64,000 bases of DNA from Thalassia testudinum (GCA_037157565.1 JAZHRO010000022.1:2728001-2792000); one strand, 5' to 3'; numbered from the stretch's first letter, positions 47,701-59,737 are shown. The notes: generated by a model not told the origin, from the sequence alone. Translations and numbers: made by a program.

Positions 47701-49504
47701 AGCAGCTGTTGTCTTCGCGCTGAAGACATGGAGGCACTACTTGTACGGTGAGACCTTCGAGATTTTTACAGATCACAAGAGCCTCAGATATCTTTTTGAC
47801 CAGAAGGAGCTCAACATGAGACAGAGACGTTGGTTGGAGCTCCTGAAGGACTACGACTGCAGCATCTCCTACCACCCGGGAAAGGCCAATGTGGTGGCTG
47901 ACGCCTTGAGCCGTAAGGCGCCCACATGCTTGGCCAGCCTACAGTTACAGAGTTGGAGCCTTTTGGAGGAGGTGGGCAGTTGGCGACCTCTAGAGTTACG
48001 AGGATACTATGGGGCAGTGACGGTGACACGGCAGACCAGGCCAGAGCTGATAGACCATATCGTCACAGGACAGATGGCCGATCCGTACTTGCAGTCTTTG
48101 CGAGACAGAGTACTATCAGGAGACCGGGGGGACTTCTCTTTCACAGACCAGGTGCTACGCTTGAGGGGACGGTTGTGCGTTCCTAGAGACGAGGATCTGT
48201 TGAGAGAGCTCTTGACTGAGGCACACAGTTCCAGATTCACCATACATCCCGGAAACACGAAAATGTACCACGACTTGAGACGCGAGTTTTGGTGGAGAGG
48301 GATGAAGCGGGATGTGGGTGAGTTCGTGCAACAGTGTTTAGTGTGCCAGCAGGTGAAAACCGAGCATCAGAGGACTGCAGGGCCGCTTCAGCCGCTTCCA
48401 GTGCCAGAGTGGAAGTGGGAGAGCGTCACCATGGACTTGGTGGTGGGCTTACCTGTTACCCAGCGGGGACACGACGCAGTCTGGGTAATAGTGGATAGAC
48501 TGATGAAGACGGTGCGTTTCTTGCCGATCCGAATCACTTTGGGACCAGCACAGTTGGCAGAGAGGTATATCGGTGATGTGGTACGACTACACGGAGTTCC
48601 ACGGGAGATCGTATCCGACCGGGATGCCCGCTTTACGTCCCAGTTTTGGGCTGAGTTTCAGCAGGCTTTGGGGACAAGGTTGAGGTTTAGCACGGCTTAC
48701 CACCCCCAGACGGACGGACAGTCTGAGTGCACGATACAGACACTTGAGGACCTTTTGCGTGCCTGTGTACTGGACTGGAGAGGCTCTTGGGAGGAGCACC
48801 TGCCCCTAGCAGAGTTTGCATAAAACAACAGTTATCACTCGAGCATCGGCATGGCTCCCTACGAGGCTCTGTACGGACGGAAGTGTACGGCACCCTTGAG
48901 TTGGGTTGAGGTGGGGACCAAGTGGGAGGTTGGCCCCAGATTGATCCGGCAAAGTCAGGAGGTAGTTGAGCAGATCCACATACGACTCCGCACTGTCAGG
49001 AGCAGACAGAAGAGCTACGCGGATCGGAGACGCAGAGAGGTGCAGTTTGAGGTTGGGGACCACGTCTTCCTTCGTGTTTCGCCCATGAAGGGCCTACAGC
49101 GGTTTGGGGTGAGAGGGAAGCTCGCGCCGAGGTTCGTAGGGCCCTTTGAGGTCCTGGAGCGGGTTGGACCCGTTGCTTACAGACTTGCCCTTCCCCCGCA
49201 GCTTTCTGGTGTGCACGACGTGTTCCACGTGTCCAACCTCAGGAAGTACGTAGCCGATTCCAGTCACGTACTGAGTCACGAGAGCGTCAAGGTGAGAGAC
49301 GACCTGACCTACCCCGAGCGGCCAGTGCAGATCCTAGACCGAGCCATCTGCAGTTTGAGACGAAAGCAAGTACCCCTGGTAAAGGTTTTGTGGAGGAGCC
49401 AGCGGTACGAGGAGGCTACCTGGGAGCCTGAGGCGGCAATGCGGGAGCGGTACCCAGAGCTTTTCGCGGGTACGTCTTTTCGGACCGGCTTCGATCCTCT
49501 TTGA
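44740..49504 (+). pseudogene. gag-pol: gag-pol polyprotein of B2, with four stops and one frameshift
   Basis: The start is the Met of MPRRGTGETGRG at 44740. Domains in order are gag, CCHC knuckle (CYQCGQLGHVRRDC), protease DSGATHSF, RT with FIDD, RNase H, integrase and the chromodomain-like C-terminus (KVLWRSQRYEEATWEPEAAM), intact here unlike in B1. Lesions against B1 are TAG 45643-45645 (B1 has CAG), TGA 45667-45669 (B1 has a CG-starting Arg codon), TAA 46570-46572 (B1 has CAG), one extra T in the run 47502-47506, and TAA 48821-48823 (B1 has a Tyr codon). The final stop is 49502-49504. A working polyprotein is not possible from this copy. Confidence 0.93.
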
Positions 49505-49560
49505 GATTGTTATGGTTATTTGGACATCTTTTCCCCGCACCCTAGTTGGCGCAAGTTTCA

Positions 49561-49770
49561 GATCCCAGACGTCTTATCCGACGTCTGGGCCACCTCCCAG
49601 ATGTCTTAAAAGACGTCTGGGGCACGCGTTCGTAACAATATAACAAACTCAAAGGAAGTTTCGTCCTCGAAACTTCCTTTGAGTTTGTTATATTGTTACG
49701 AACGCGTGCCCCAGACGTCTTTTAAGAAATCTGGGAGGTGGCCCAGACGTCGGATAAGACGTCTGGGATC
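49561..49770. repeat. Near-perfect 103 bp palindrome across the internal region / 3' LTR junction of B2
   Basis: Arm 49561-49663 is the reverse complement of 49668-49770 with one mismatch and a 4-base loop (TCCT). The right arm holds the normal sequence before the LTR and the first 77 bases of the 3' LTR; the left arm is an inverted copy of both. In B1 the corresponding place lacks the left arm and has only a small stem, AAGTTTCG/CGAAACTT, around GGGA. Confidence 0.9.
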
Positions 49771-52380
49771 ACATCCAGACGTCTGGGATTGTTTCCAGAC
49801 GTCTGGAAAACAGTTATTTTTCGCACGAGAGATTCGTCTGCGCGCCTATGCGCGCAGACCCGGGATTCCTCTCTCTCTCTCTTTTTCCCTCTCTCTCTGC
49901 TGCTGCAGACCTGCCGCGCACTCTCTCCCTCCTCCTCGCGCGACCTTAAAAGGCCACGCCTCCCCTCCTGTCGTCTCCACCGTCCCCTTCCTCTTCTCCT
50001 TCCTGTGCGCGAGAGCGAGCGAGCGCGAGGGCGGCAGCGGCGACCGCAGTGAGCGCGGAGGAGGTGTGGCGTGCGAGGGCGAGCTCGCCGGAGCGGCTTG
50101 GCCGGCCGGCGGAGGGCGCAGGGGGAGCGGAACGATGCGGAGAGGGACCTGCTGTGGTCTGAGCAGCAGACGCGCGGGGTGCGACGCGGGCGGCGTCGCG
50201 AGCGGAGGCCGAGTGGCGCCCTGATTCTGGAAAAAATTCCCAGAATCAGACGTCTGGGTTGATAGCCAGACGGCGAGGGAGACGTCTGGAAGCTCATACA
50301 GACGTCTGAAAGGTGAGTATTCCGCTTTCTTCTTCCTTCCTGTCGACTGACCGTACTGAGGGAGGGAGTTGGCTGTGCGCAGGCTCGCTGATTCGCCATC
50401 GTTTGTGAATCAGACGTCTGGCTGTTGTACCAGACGGCGGGAGAGACCTCCAGACGTCCGGGGTAACCATCGGACGTCTGGAAGCTAGGCCAGACGTCCC
50501 CGTAGACTTCTGGACGTCCGGGAAACCACGCTGAACAGGTAATTCCCTGATCCACCTTTTTAAGACGTCTGGAAGAAGTTCCAGACGTCTGATTTTGCAC
50601 AGTATCGTCTTTTTCGACCCGTTTAGAGCCCGTTCGGGTTCCGTTTTCCGCGATTCGAGTTGCGTTCTTTTCAGAATTAATTCCTCTACCCGTCTACAGT
50701 AGCTATACACTGTTTTGAGACACTCCTTGTGTTTGATCCTTGTGATAGGACCTCATTCAGTTGCAGTCTTGGGAGTCACGGAGGCACGCGGGATTCCCGA
50801 TCATGCCCCCATTACTCCCGTTGTACCTGGTAGAGTGGCTTAAGTTATTATTAAAACCTGTTAAAGTATGGAACCATAACTAGAATCTAGGACATTGCAT
50901 GAATCCTAGGAATGAGAAATGTATGGAATGATAGCTCCTAGGTGATGCATGAATCCTAGGGCTGGAAAACTAGTTGTATGCTAGATCCTAGGATGTGGCA
51001 TGAATCCTAGGATGGAAAAACTAATGGAATGTATAATACTGCAGTCTTGGAAAAAAAATGGAAAGGAATATAAAGCTGCCTGTAAATTGAATTAACAGCT
51101 GCCTGTTACGAATAAAGAAACATGAATGAGATCATGGGTCGTAAGAACGTGAAACTGGAAAGTGACACCTGGATGTTTGAGTTAAAAGGATGGAACCCTA
51201 CGGGGAATTAGGAGTGGAACTCCTGGAAAGGGGAAGGAATGGAACTGAGATGTAGTTTGTACTGTCTCTTGGGTACGCAGTACCAAGGGAAGTACCTGTA
51301 CCTGTTTAGTGCAGAGTGGGGCCAGCCACCCCAAGGACCCGGGGTTAGGATTGGCCGCTCTGTACCGACTTGCTGGCCCTCGTGTACGTAGTACCGAGGA
51401 GAGCTACTAGTGTTAGGAGAGTACTAGCTACCCCACGGGCCCCGGGATTCTGCTAGCCTCCTTCACCGACTTGTTAGGCCCACTAGGGCAAACCAGGGTA
51501 GTCAGGCGAGGGTGCGCGGACTGTGGAGGGGCAAGGCCCCGGTTTGGTTACTGTGGAGGGGTTGGACCCCTGTTACTGAGAGGGCTCTGCCCTGTACTGG
51601 TTCCATGCTGTGCTTTGGGCGCACCCGTTAACGGAAACGACTGACCGCGTGCCAGTACGGGTTAGCTACCTGTGCGTTTATCGCGCGTGCCGTAGTCACC
51701 GTTACGTCTGTCAGTGACCTTGGGGTGGTTGACTAAGGGTAGGATCACCACGGGGGACTCTCCCGGCCAGGAGAGCACCACGTGCTACTTCTACTTTTTG
51801 GAAAAGACTGCAATCAAGATCGTTCCCACGAGGAACATTCGAGATCAAGTAAAAGATCTGAGAAATAAATGAAATAGTGAGACAATTGAAAGATGTAAAT
51901 AAAGAAAGTAATAGAACATAACAGCTACTGTACACTCTACTGTTGTCTTTAGTTTTAGTTGCCACTCTACTCAGCGTTTTGCTGACGTGTTACACTCGTT
52001 ACCTTTCTCAAGACCAGGTGTTGAGCAGCCAGGGTCAGCGGTTGCAGAGGACGCTGGGCCGAGTAGGGTCCAGTAGAGTTTACCGCAGTCTTTTGTACCT
52101 CTTTTGTTTCTGTTATAGTGAGTAGTTCTTGTTTCCGCTGTACTTTCTTTACCTGCAGTTCTTGTTATATGATAAATGTTGTTCTACTGTTGTGGTGGTA
52201 TCTACTGTAGTAGTTTTTTTCCTTGCTGCTGTACTTTCTTACTGTTAGTTATATTCATGCTGAATGTGGTTTATTTTACTGCTCTTTTGGTTACTTCCTT
52301 GTTGGATGACTAGGTCTTGGGATTAGTCGAGTCGGTCCGGTTCTCGTGTCTCGTAGGGACTCGGGAGACGAGTCGTTACA
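49694..52380 (+). repeat. 3' LTR of B2 (2687 bp)
   Basis: It starts TGTTACGAACGCG and ends AGTCGTTACA. It lacks about 12 bp in the first GACGTC cluster and about 19 bp near 50070 that the 5' LTR has, and retains the 31 bp the 5' LTR lost. Confidence 0.94.
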
Positions 52381-54839
52381 AGTGGAGAGGAAGAAGAGAG
52401 ACAGGACATGGAGGAGGAGGAGAGGGGAGCGAGAGCGTGGGAGGAGCTCAAGGGGAGGAGCTCACGAGGGAGCCGTAGGAGCTCGGAGGAGCTTGTGCGG
52501 GAGGAGTCAAAGACACGTGTGAGGAGGAGGAGCTCGCGAAGGTGAGCTTTGCGACCTCCTAAAGTTGTTGGCGTAGCAGCTGCAGGCGGCGCGAAAGGGT
52601 CCGCGTGGAGTAGAAGGCTCGCGAGAGTTCTGTGTACTAGATATTTTCCAGTATCAGATGTCCGGAGCACATCCCAGATGTTTGGAGTAGTAGGGGGACA
52701 TCTGGAGTTGAAGCCGGACGTCTGAAAGCACGCTAGTGCTAAGGTACGTGCTTCTGCACTATTTTCGGCCATGCAGGCCTTATCACAGGAGTTGTGTTTC
52801 GCCGCTTTTAGATCTGCGTGTGTGTATGTAGGGGCAAAGCATTGGAAAGGTGCGAGGTGCACCCTTCAAGGTGTTTTGGACATCTAGGCACGTCGACAGA
52901 CGTCTGACTGCACTCCCAGACAACCGCAAGTAGAGTCCGACTTCTGGAGCTCCCCTCAGACTATCGCGGAAGGATCCGGACGTCCAAGGAAGCTGCAGGA
53001 AACCTAGGGTGAGTACTAACGTCTTTTAAGACATCTGGGACTAGTCCCAGACGTCTGATTTTGGACAGTGTGCATGTTTTTGGCCCGTTTAGGGCCCAAA
53101 TGGAATCGGATTTTCGCAAATGAACTACTATTGTTTTTCACTTGAGTTTCTCTACGAGTTAGTGTCACTTGTATATGGTTTTGGACTCATTTGATGTGGT
53201 TGGCCAATTGTATAAGTCTCCAGCCAGTCTAGTACGCGGAACCCGTGGAGGCGACGGGATCTGCAATTTGAGCCCCCATTCCTCCCATGTTTTCCGGTAG
53301 AGTGGTTTACATTAATATTATGATTTAAACAAATAAACTACATATTTATAATAACTTGAATGAACCCTAGGACAGGAATAAATGAGTATGGTTTGAGCTA
53401 CACTGTATACTTGAGATGCATGTGAAACCCTAGGATGAGAATGAACCCTACGGTAGGAATAAATGAGTATGGTTGAGCTACACCGTTTACTTGAGATACA
53501 TGTAAAATTCTAAATGCTAGCAAATGTATTGGTAATTTTAATGTGATGCTTTCTCAGTTAGTAAATCATGAGCTGCCTATTTTAAGAATGAAACTGGTAA
53601 TGTAATAGAGAGATCGGAAAGGTTGGAACATGAAACGAAAGGAATACCAGCATGAACCCTACGGGGAATTAGGAGAAGAACTCCTGTAGATGGGAAGTGA
53701 GATGGCGCTTGTGTACGCAGTACCAAGGAGAGCAATTGTCCCTTTAGTATAGAGGGGTGCTAGCCACCCGTTGGGTTGAGCCCTAGGGTCAGGCCTAGTC
53801 ACTCTACACTAAATCTATTTGGCCCTCGTGTACTTGGTACCGAGGTGAGCTACTTAGTGTAGGGAGGGAGCTAGCTACCCCAGGGGGGCTGGGGTTAGGA
53901 CTAGCCACCCTACACCGACTCCTGTTAGGCCCATTGGGCAAACCGGGATAGTCAGATGAGGGTACACAGACTATGGAGGGGCGTGACCCCTATTCTAAGG
54001 GGCGAGATCCTTGTTCTGAGAGGGCAAGGCCCTGTACTGTTCCATGCTGTACCTTTAGGCATACCCGCTAGCGGAAATGATTAACCATGTGCCAGTGCGG
54101 GATAGCTACCCGCACACTTATCACGCATGAGGTAGTCACCGCTACATCGCGACTGTGACCTCGAGATTGTTGACTAGGTGTAGGAATACCATGGGGGACT
54201 CTCCTGGCCAGGAGAGCACCACGTGTACCTCCTACATCATGGAAAAGACTGCAATCAAAATCGTTCCCGTGAGGAACAGGCCAGATTAAGAAATGATTAG
54301 ATGAATAAAGGAGCAACAAATTAGAATAATTGGTTGAGCTAAATGAAAATGGATAATTACTTAATTGCATTAATTAATTGCTTGTTTTAATTACATGTAA
54401 ATGGCTAAATTACCACTCTACTCAGCGTTCGCTAACTCCAAAAATTTTATAACCTTGTTCAGGTCAGGGAGTTGAGCAGCCAGCATCACCGGCTGTAGAG
54501 GGAGCTGGGCCTAGTTGAGCCAAGCTTAGTTGCATTTTCTTACTGTTTCCCTAGCTTCTATTGTAGTAGTGAGTATTTTGTTCTACGTAATACTGTTTCA
54601 GTTACTTTTCTACTATACTTTTCTCTGTCATAGTTGTGATGGCCTGTAATATTGATAGACTATTCTCTTTGTTTCTTTTGCTGTCTCTTGATTATTTTCT
54701 ACTTAGTTATATTGCATGTGTGGTTGTGAATTATTTTATGCTTTTGGTTATTTTTTGTTAGACGACTAGGTCTTGGGATTAGTCAAGGTGGGTCGATCTT
54801 GGGTCCCTTAGGGATCTGGGATCAGGTTGTAACATGCAC

Positions 54840-55192
54840 CTATACTAGCCTCATCAAGATGGAATTTGTGCTCGGCTAGGTTTTGGCTTGTTAGGTTCAA
54901 TAGACAGCTCTACATAAAACAATTATGAAGATGAAGTTGTTGATCCTATTTTGATCATAGTATGTTGAAGCATTCACTTTCTGTAAGGAATCTAGTTATT
55001 TGATCATTGTTCATCTTGAAAATCGATAGAGGGTGATGCTTCTTTCTTATGCTATATATTAGGATTTTGCTACCTCTTTTGTGCTCCATAAGTTTGATTA
55101 GTTTGCGAAATATCTAAAATACATTCATGTGATAAATCTTAAATATGTTAATTTTTACATGCATAATTCCATTTCTATCATTATAAATGAGG
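54840..55192. other. No gene seen
   Basis: A/T-rich spacer between two solo LTRs. It may be part of an older copia-type repeat, but nothing in it can be named with confidence. Confidence 0.35.
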
Positions 55193-55930
55193 TTTGGTGA
55201 TGGGAACACCATCATGAGCCCTAACTAGCCCATTTTGACCCAAAGAAGAGAATAAAAGCTCCTACATAACCAACTGGAGGTTCTAATTCACTAAATAACC
55301 TTTCTGGGAGAAAAGCAAGAAACAAGAGGTAAAACTGTAATTTTACCATTGCAGTACAACAACGGGTTTTCTCAAGGGCTAAACATAGGTCAAAAGATCT
55401 TAAAAGATAAAAAGTTGGTTAGATCAGGCAGAAAAGGGTTCGTGTGAGTTCTGAGAATTAAATGACTTCTTATAACCCTAAAACAGACCCACTTGATTAA
55501 ACAAGGTTCTGGTCAGTATAAAATTCACCTAAACCCTCTAAAAATCATAGAAAAATATTCTCTAGGGTTTAGAACTTTTAATTTGGCTATTGGAACCTAT
55601 TTTGACCTAGAATGAGGTCTTAGACAAATATTTACCCTAAATTAGGTTTTTGCATAAATTGTCTAGTCAAACATGGTCAAACCCAAAATCCAACTTCACC
55701 ATTGGATTCATTAGGTCTAAATTAGGCTTGTACCAAAATTTGGACCTAAGGGGAACTCATCTTGACCTACTTTGCAAATAAGTCCAACCTAATTACATTT
55801 GTACCCCTACCTTTCAAAAATCGCTGCAGAAACCCCCCTAACTTCTTCATCGTTCTTTGCAATTAGGTACCTCCGCCATTATAGCGGAGGAATCCTACTC
55901 TGACGAGCTCTAGAAGGAGATTTCTCCATG

Positions 55931-55980
55931 ATTTCTCAGAGAATCCCCTTCAAAATTGAAAGGGAGATTCTCTGAGAAAT
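55931..55980 (+). repeat. Long hairpin in LTR-A copy 3
   Basis: The arm ATTTCTCAGAGAATC (55931-55945) pairs with GATTCTCTGAGAAAT (55966-55980), continuing inward with CCCTTCAA against TTGAAAGGG, for a stem of about 22 bp. Confidence 0.7.
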
Positions 55981-56022
55981 TCTCTCCAATGTGAACCTAA
56001 TTTGGTGCCCTACTTGGTACCC

Positions 56023-56050
56023 AATCTCTCATGCAAACGCATGAGAGATT
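56023..56050 (+). repeat. Perfect 12 bp hairpin in LTR-A copy 3
   Basis: AATCTCTCATGC, loop AAAC, GCATGAGAGATT. It corresponds to 4202-4227 in copy 1. Confidence 0.65.
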
Positions 56051-58112
56051 CGGGTCTCTTTCGAGTTGCCATCGTCGGCGACCTTACCTTGCTTGGAAGC
56101 TTGGCTTTCAAGCACAAATCCGTCCCCAAAGGTCTATTTAAGATGCCCAAGTTCGCCCCGCATCTCCCAAGCTTGAAATTAGCCAAAGAACCCCCTCAAT
56201 TTTGTCTCTCCTCCTCCGGCTGACTCGCTCATCAAGCTCCGGCGACCTCTCCTACTCTCCCTCGTCGCCTAGCCACAATACTAGTGGTAGGTTCTTCTTC
56301 CTCACGCTCGTCCGTGTCGCGCAGCACCCGTCGATGCCCCTACCTCCCCTTCATCCTCGCTGACCGACCTCTTTGAGCATCTTCATCTGCGGCATCGGCA
56401 ATACGCGCCAAACGCCACCTCCGTCTCATCTTCATCTCTTCACCTCCTAGATAAGTCTCTCTCACTCTCTACATTCTTTCCCCCTCTTTATTTCCTCAAC
56501 CGATTACTATCGCACTCCACCACCATCATCCCCTTCACCTCCGATCACCAACTCCGGCGAGTTTGCTCCACCACCACAAACCACCTCCTTCCTCGTTGAT
56601 CGGTCCATAAGCTCCGCCTCGACTCCCTGATCATAACCCCCCACTCATATCACTCCACCAATCACCCAAACTCTCCCTCGAACACACCCACACACACGGC
56701 CACAGTGTGCCCTAGGTACGCTCACTCGGGCGTTCCCATGTCACGCCGACCACCTCTGCACACTCACCGCACCTTAGCGAAGCTCCCTGAGTGTTTTAAC
56801 GTGGCCACAAGGCCGTTGTGGTGATTTCAGGTCCAGGAGCCCTCTGCCAATGATGCACAACTCGAAGCTTGCTTGCAAGCTGCTCCAGGCTTCACCAGCC
56901 CCAGGTCATGCAGAACGTCTTCACGCATGACTCCAGGCTGCCAATTAGAGCCACAAGCCCTTGCAGTTGCTGCAATCGAAGGAGCTTCTCTGCTGCAGGC
57001 GCACGCGAAGGGGGTGGGAAGATAGTCCCACCTTGGAAAGTTTTGAGGCGCTTCACTCGCATAAGTTGTTTTCTTGCCATAGGCTCTTTGCCTCCAACTC
57101 ATGGGGTGAGGTCCCTCTCTCACCCGACCCGACCGCCTCGTCCGCAACCACTCCCCGCGGACCTGGTGACCCAACCCGACTAGCACACTTTGCCCACCAC
57201 CGCACGCCGATGGGCCTGGTCCCCGGCGCCTACCTGACCTGATTACCTGAGAAGCGTGGCTTTGGGAGAGCTGAACCCAAGAGAAAAGAGAGAAGAGAGC
57301 TTGCATGGGTAGGGGATAGGTTTTGCTCTGCAGAGGAAGAGAAGCAAAGCCAAAGGAAGAGGAAGGAGAAGACAAGGCTGAAGAGAAGCTAAGGAAGAAG
57401 AAGGAGAAGGGCTACAGCAGAAGGAAGAAGCCAAAGCCAAAGAGAGCAAGGCTAGGAAAGAAGAGAAAGAAGCTGAAGGTAGCAAGGCAAAAGCCAGAGA
57501 AGAAGGCAACCAGCAGAGAGAGAAAAGCCAAAGGAAGAGAAGAAGGTAGAGGAAGCCAACAGAAAGGCTAAGCTGAGGAAGAGAGAAGCCAAGGCAAAAT
57601 CAAAAGAAAGAAAAAGACAAAGGAAGGAAGAGCTCACTAAGGCAAAATCAGAAGGAGAAAAAAATCAGAGAGAGAGAAGAAATTCTCATATTTTTTATTC
57701 ATAATTGAGTTCTTGAATATTTTGTGCTACACATCTACTCCTATATTTTTGCATTGTGACATTGACATTATTGTATATTCTTTTAATTGTGATCTTGATT
57801 TCTAAACCCCAATTTGCTCCCTGTATTCGACCTCGGACTTTAAAATTCGAGTAATAAAATTGTATTTATTTTGAACGCTTTTTCGGCTATATTACAATGC
57901 GACATTCTTAAAACCCGATCAAGTACGATAAACATTTGGGATATTCAGTTGTAGCAAGTGCAAGATGCAAGAATCCTTTTAAGCATCTAAAACTTTATAC
58001 GAATGTTAAGTGCATCTTGCTTCACATTCTAGAATAGCTTTGCAAACATTTGGTAATTTGAGAAAATGTTGGAATGAATTGAAAAAATGTCTAGGATTCA
58101 AATCTTAACACT

Positions 58113-58240
58113 CACTACTAAAAAAAGGTTGACTTTGCGATGGTTTTGTTGCAACGACTTTGAAATTGTCACCTATAGTGGCTATCAGCAATGGTTCATG
58201 ATTGCGTAGCAATCGGAGACTTTAAAATGTCTGAATTAGG
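58113..58240 (+). mobile_element. Possible terminal end of a CACTA (En/Spm-like) transposon
   Basis: CACTACTAAAAAAAGG begins the stretch, followed by short degenerate repeats such as TTGCGATGG, TTGCAACGAC and GTAGCAATCGG, as in CACTA subterminal regions. I find no matching opposite end in the window and no transposase, so this is a truncated end or a chance resemblance. Confidence 0.4.
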
Positions 58241-59737
58241 CTAAAAGCCTAGCTTGCATTGTGAATAGGCCATACATTTCATGCATTGCATGCATTCACA
58301 TTTTTTGTACACATATAACATAGTTTCTTTGTTTTATGAGCCTGAGATTGACGACTGTATTTGTTGTATGCAGGCCTATAGTAGAGGAGTTGGAGTCGTG
58401 TTAACACGCATATGCGAGAAGACCCACAACGGAATCATCACAAGATTCTTGCAACAAGCAAAAAAGGAGACGAATCCATGCACACACAAACATATGACCG
58501 ATGCACAGAACCACACAATTACCGACCTAACTGATACACACCCTCATTAATTGACCCAACCTAGGCACCTAGACCTTAATTGAGATAAGTCCTACATTTT
58601 GTGCAACTGAACTCTGACATGCTACCACACACATGGCTCCACCTCACCACACTCCTACATGTGGCACCACTTGACTTTACATGTCACCTTTCACATCATC
58701 ACATGGCCTAGAAGCTTCCTAAGCCTACTCCAACAACTAATAGCTATCTTGTGCCTCCCTAGCTTAATCAATGGTTAAGCCACTCGCCTCCTTAGGTGCA
58801 CCACACACCACCACAAACTCTACAAAAACACACCCGGTTTGGGTGGAGGATATGTGATATCAAGGAATTCGAATAAGAAGTATAAAAGAAATTTTAAAAT
58901 TAGAAGACTAATTAATCAATTCCACTTGCATGGTGGAAATGATTTATTCTGGGATTGAGAGTGAAATTTCCAAATATATTGCTTTAGACAAGTAACGAAC
59001 TCCCTTATTTCAATTAAAAAATGTTACTTGTAATTGAGTATCTCTATTTTCCATAAATACTTATACTCATTCACATGAAATGGTAGTTAAGAGGACATAT
59101 TTATTGCTTAGGCTTAGGTTGTCCAAGATGCATATGATATGATGGGTAGTAAGGATTCTATCATGGCCTTTTTCCAAATCATTTCCAGAAGTGTTGCATT
59201 AGGTTTGCTGCTTTGTTAGTATTTTCTTCCTGTACTTACATATAATTGATATCAATGTCAAGCATTGTATCAAGTGATCCTAATTTATTATTGTATTGCC
59301 TAATTCATATTTTGCTATTGTGTGATATTAAAAATTAATGTTATTAATTAATGTTCAGATGCGTTGAGCCAATTGATTTTCTTTTCTTGAGAATTGAGTG
59401 ACTTGTTTTCCTTTATCTCTTGGATTTCTTTCAAACAAAAGTCAATCACTTTTTCCCTACAATGAAGCATGAGAACTTATTCACTAGTATGATGCCCCAT
59501 CCACGTGACACCTCTTCCTATGTGGTCACAGGTGCTGTAGCCATCAATTAGAATTTTGGATTCCCTACAAATAATCTAAAACAAATTAAGCACAATATTG
59601 GGTGCTAATGTCGGACCTCATCTTACCCTACTCAAAATCTCTCCCTCTTCTATTTTTCATAATCCCCTTCCCCAGGTTTTGTTGCCTTAGATAATACCTT
59701 ACATGTTGGAGTGGCAATGGATTATCAATTTAGATGG
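58241..59737. other. No gene seen
   Basis: A/T-rich spacer. A weak 89-residue plus-strand frame (58281-58550) has no recognisable domain. TATGCAGGCCTATAG near 58367 could be a splice acceptor, but no exon partner was found. Confidence 0.35.

Larger units (their letters stand above)
41875..52380 (+). mobile_element. Complete Ty3/gypsy element, family LTR-B, copy B2
   Basis: Duplication AGTGG lies at 41870-41874 and 52381-52385. LTRs are 41875-44560 and 49694-52380; total length is 10,506 bp. Order is LTR, Met primer site, gag-pol, LTR. It sits inside the diverged LTR-B-type solo LTR. By eye the LTRs differ by about 45 substitutions plus indels of about 12, 19 and 31 bp. Confidence 0.95.
31554..54834 (+). 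mobile_element. Diverged LTR-B-type solo LTR carrying two complete elements
   Basis: The flanking duplication TGCAC is at 31549-31553 and 54835-54839. The LTR itself is in three pieces: 31554-31570, 41609-41874 and 52386-54834, about 2.73 kb in total. It follows LTR-B in order: GACGTC-type motifs, GC-rich leader, AGTACC/GTACCGAGG segments, CACTCTACTCAGCGTT, TTGTTCAGGTCAGG, GACGACTAGGTCTTGGG and an end in GTTGTAACA. Overall similarity is clearly lower than among the other copies, and many GACGTC cores have become GATGTC or GACATC. It is the oldest LTR-B-type copy here. Confidence 0.88.
55198..57934 (+). mobile_element. Solo LTR, family LTR-A copy 3
   Basis: It starts TGATGGGAACACCATCA and ends AGTACGATAAACA, with duplication TTTGG at 55193-55197 and 57935-57939. 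Length is 2737 bp. It shares the LTR-A order: AAAAGCTCCTACATAAC, GGTGAGGTCCC at about 57104, a purine-rich tract (about 57290-57680) and TTCGACCTCGGACTT near the right end. No coding domain. Confidence 0.94.
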
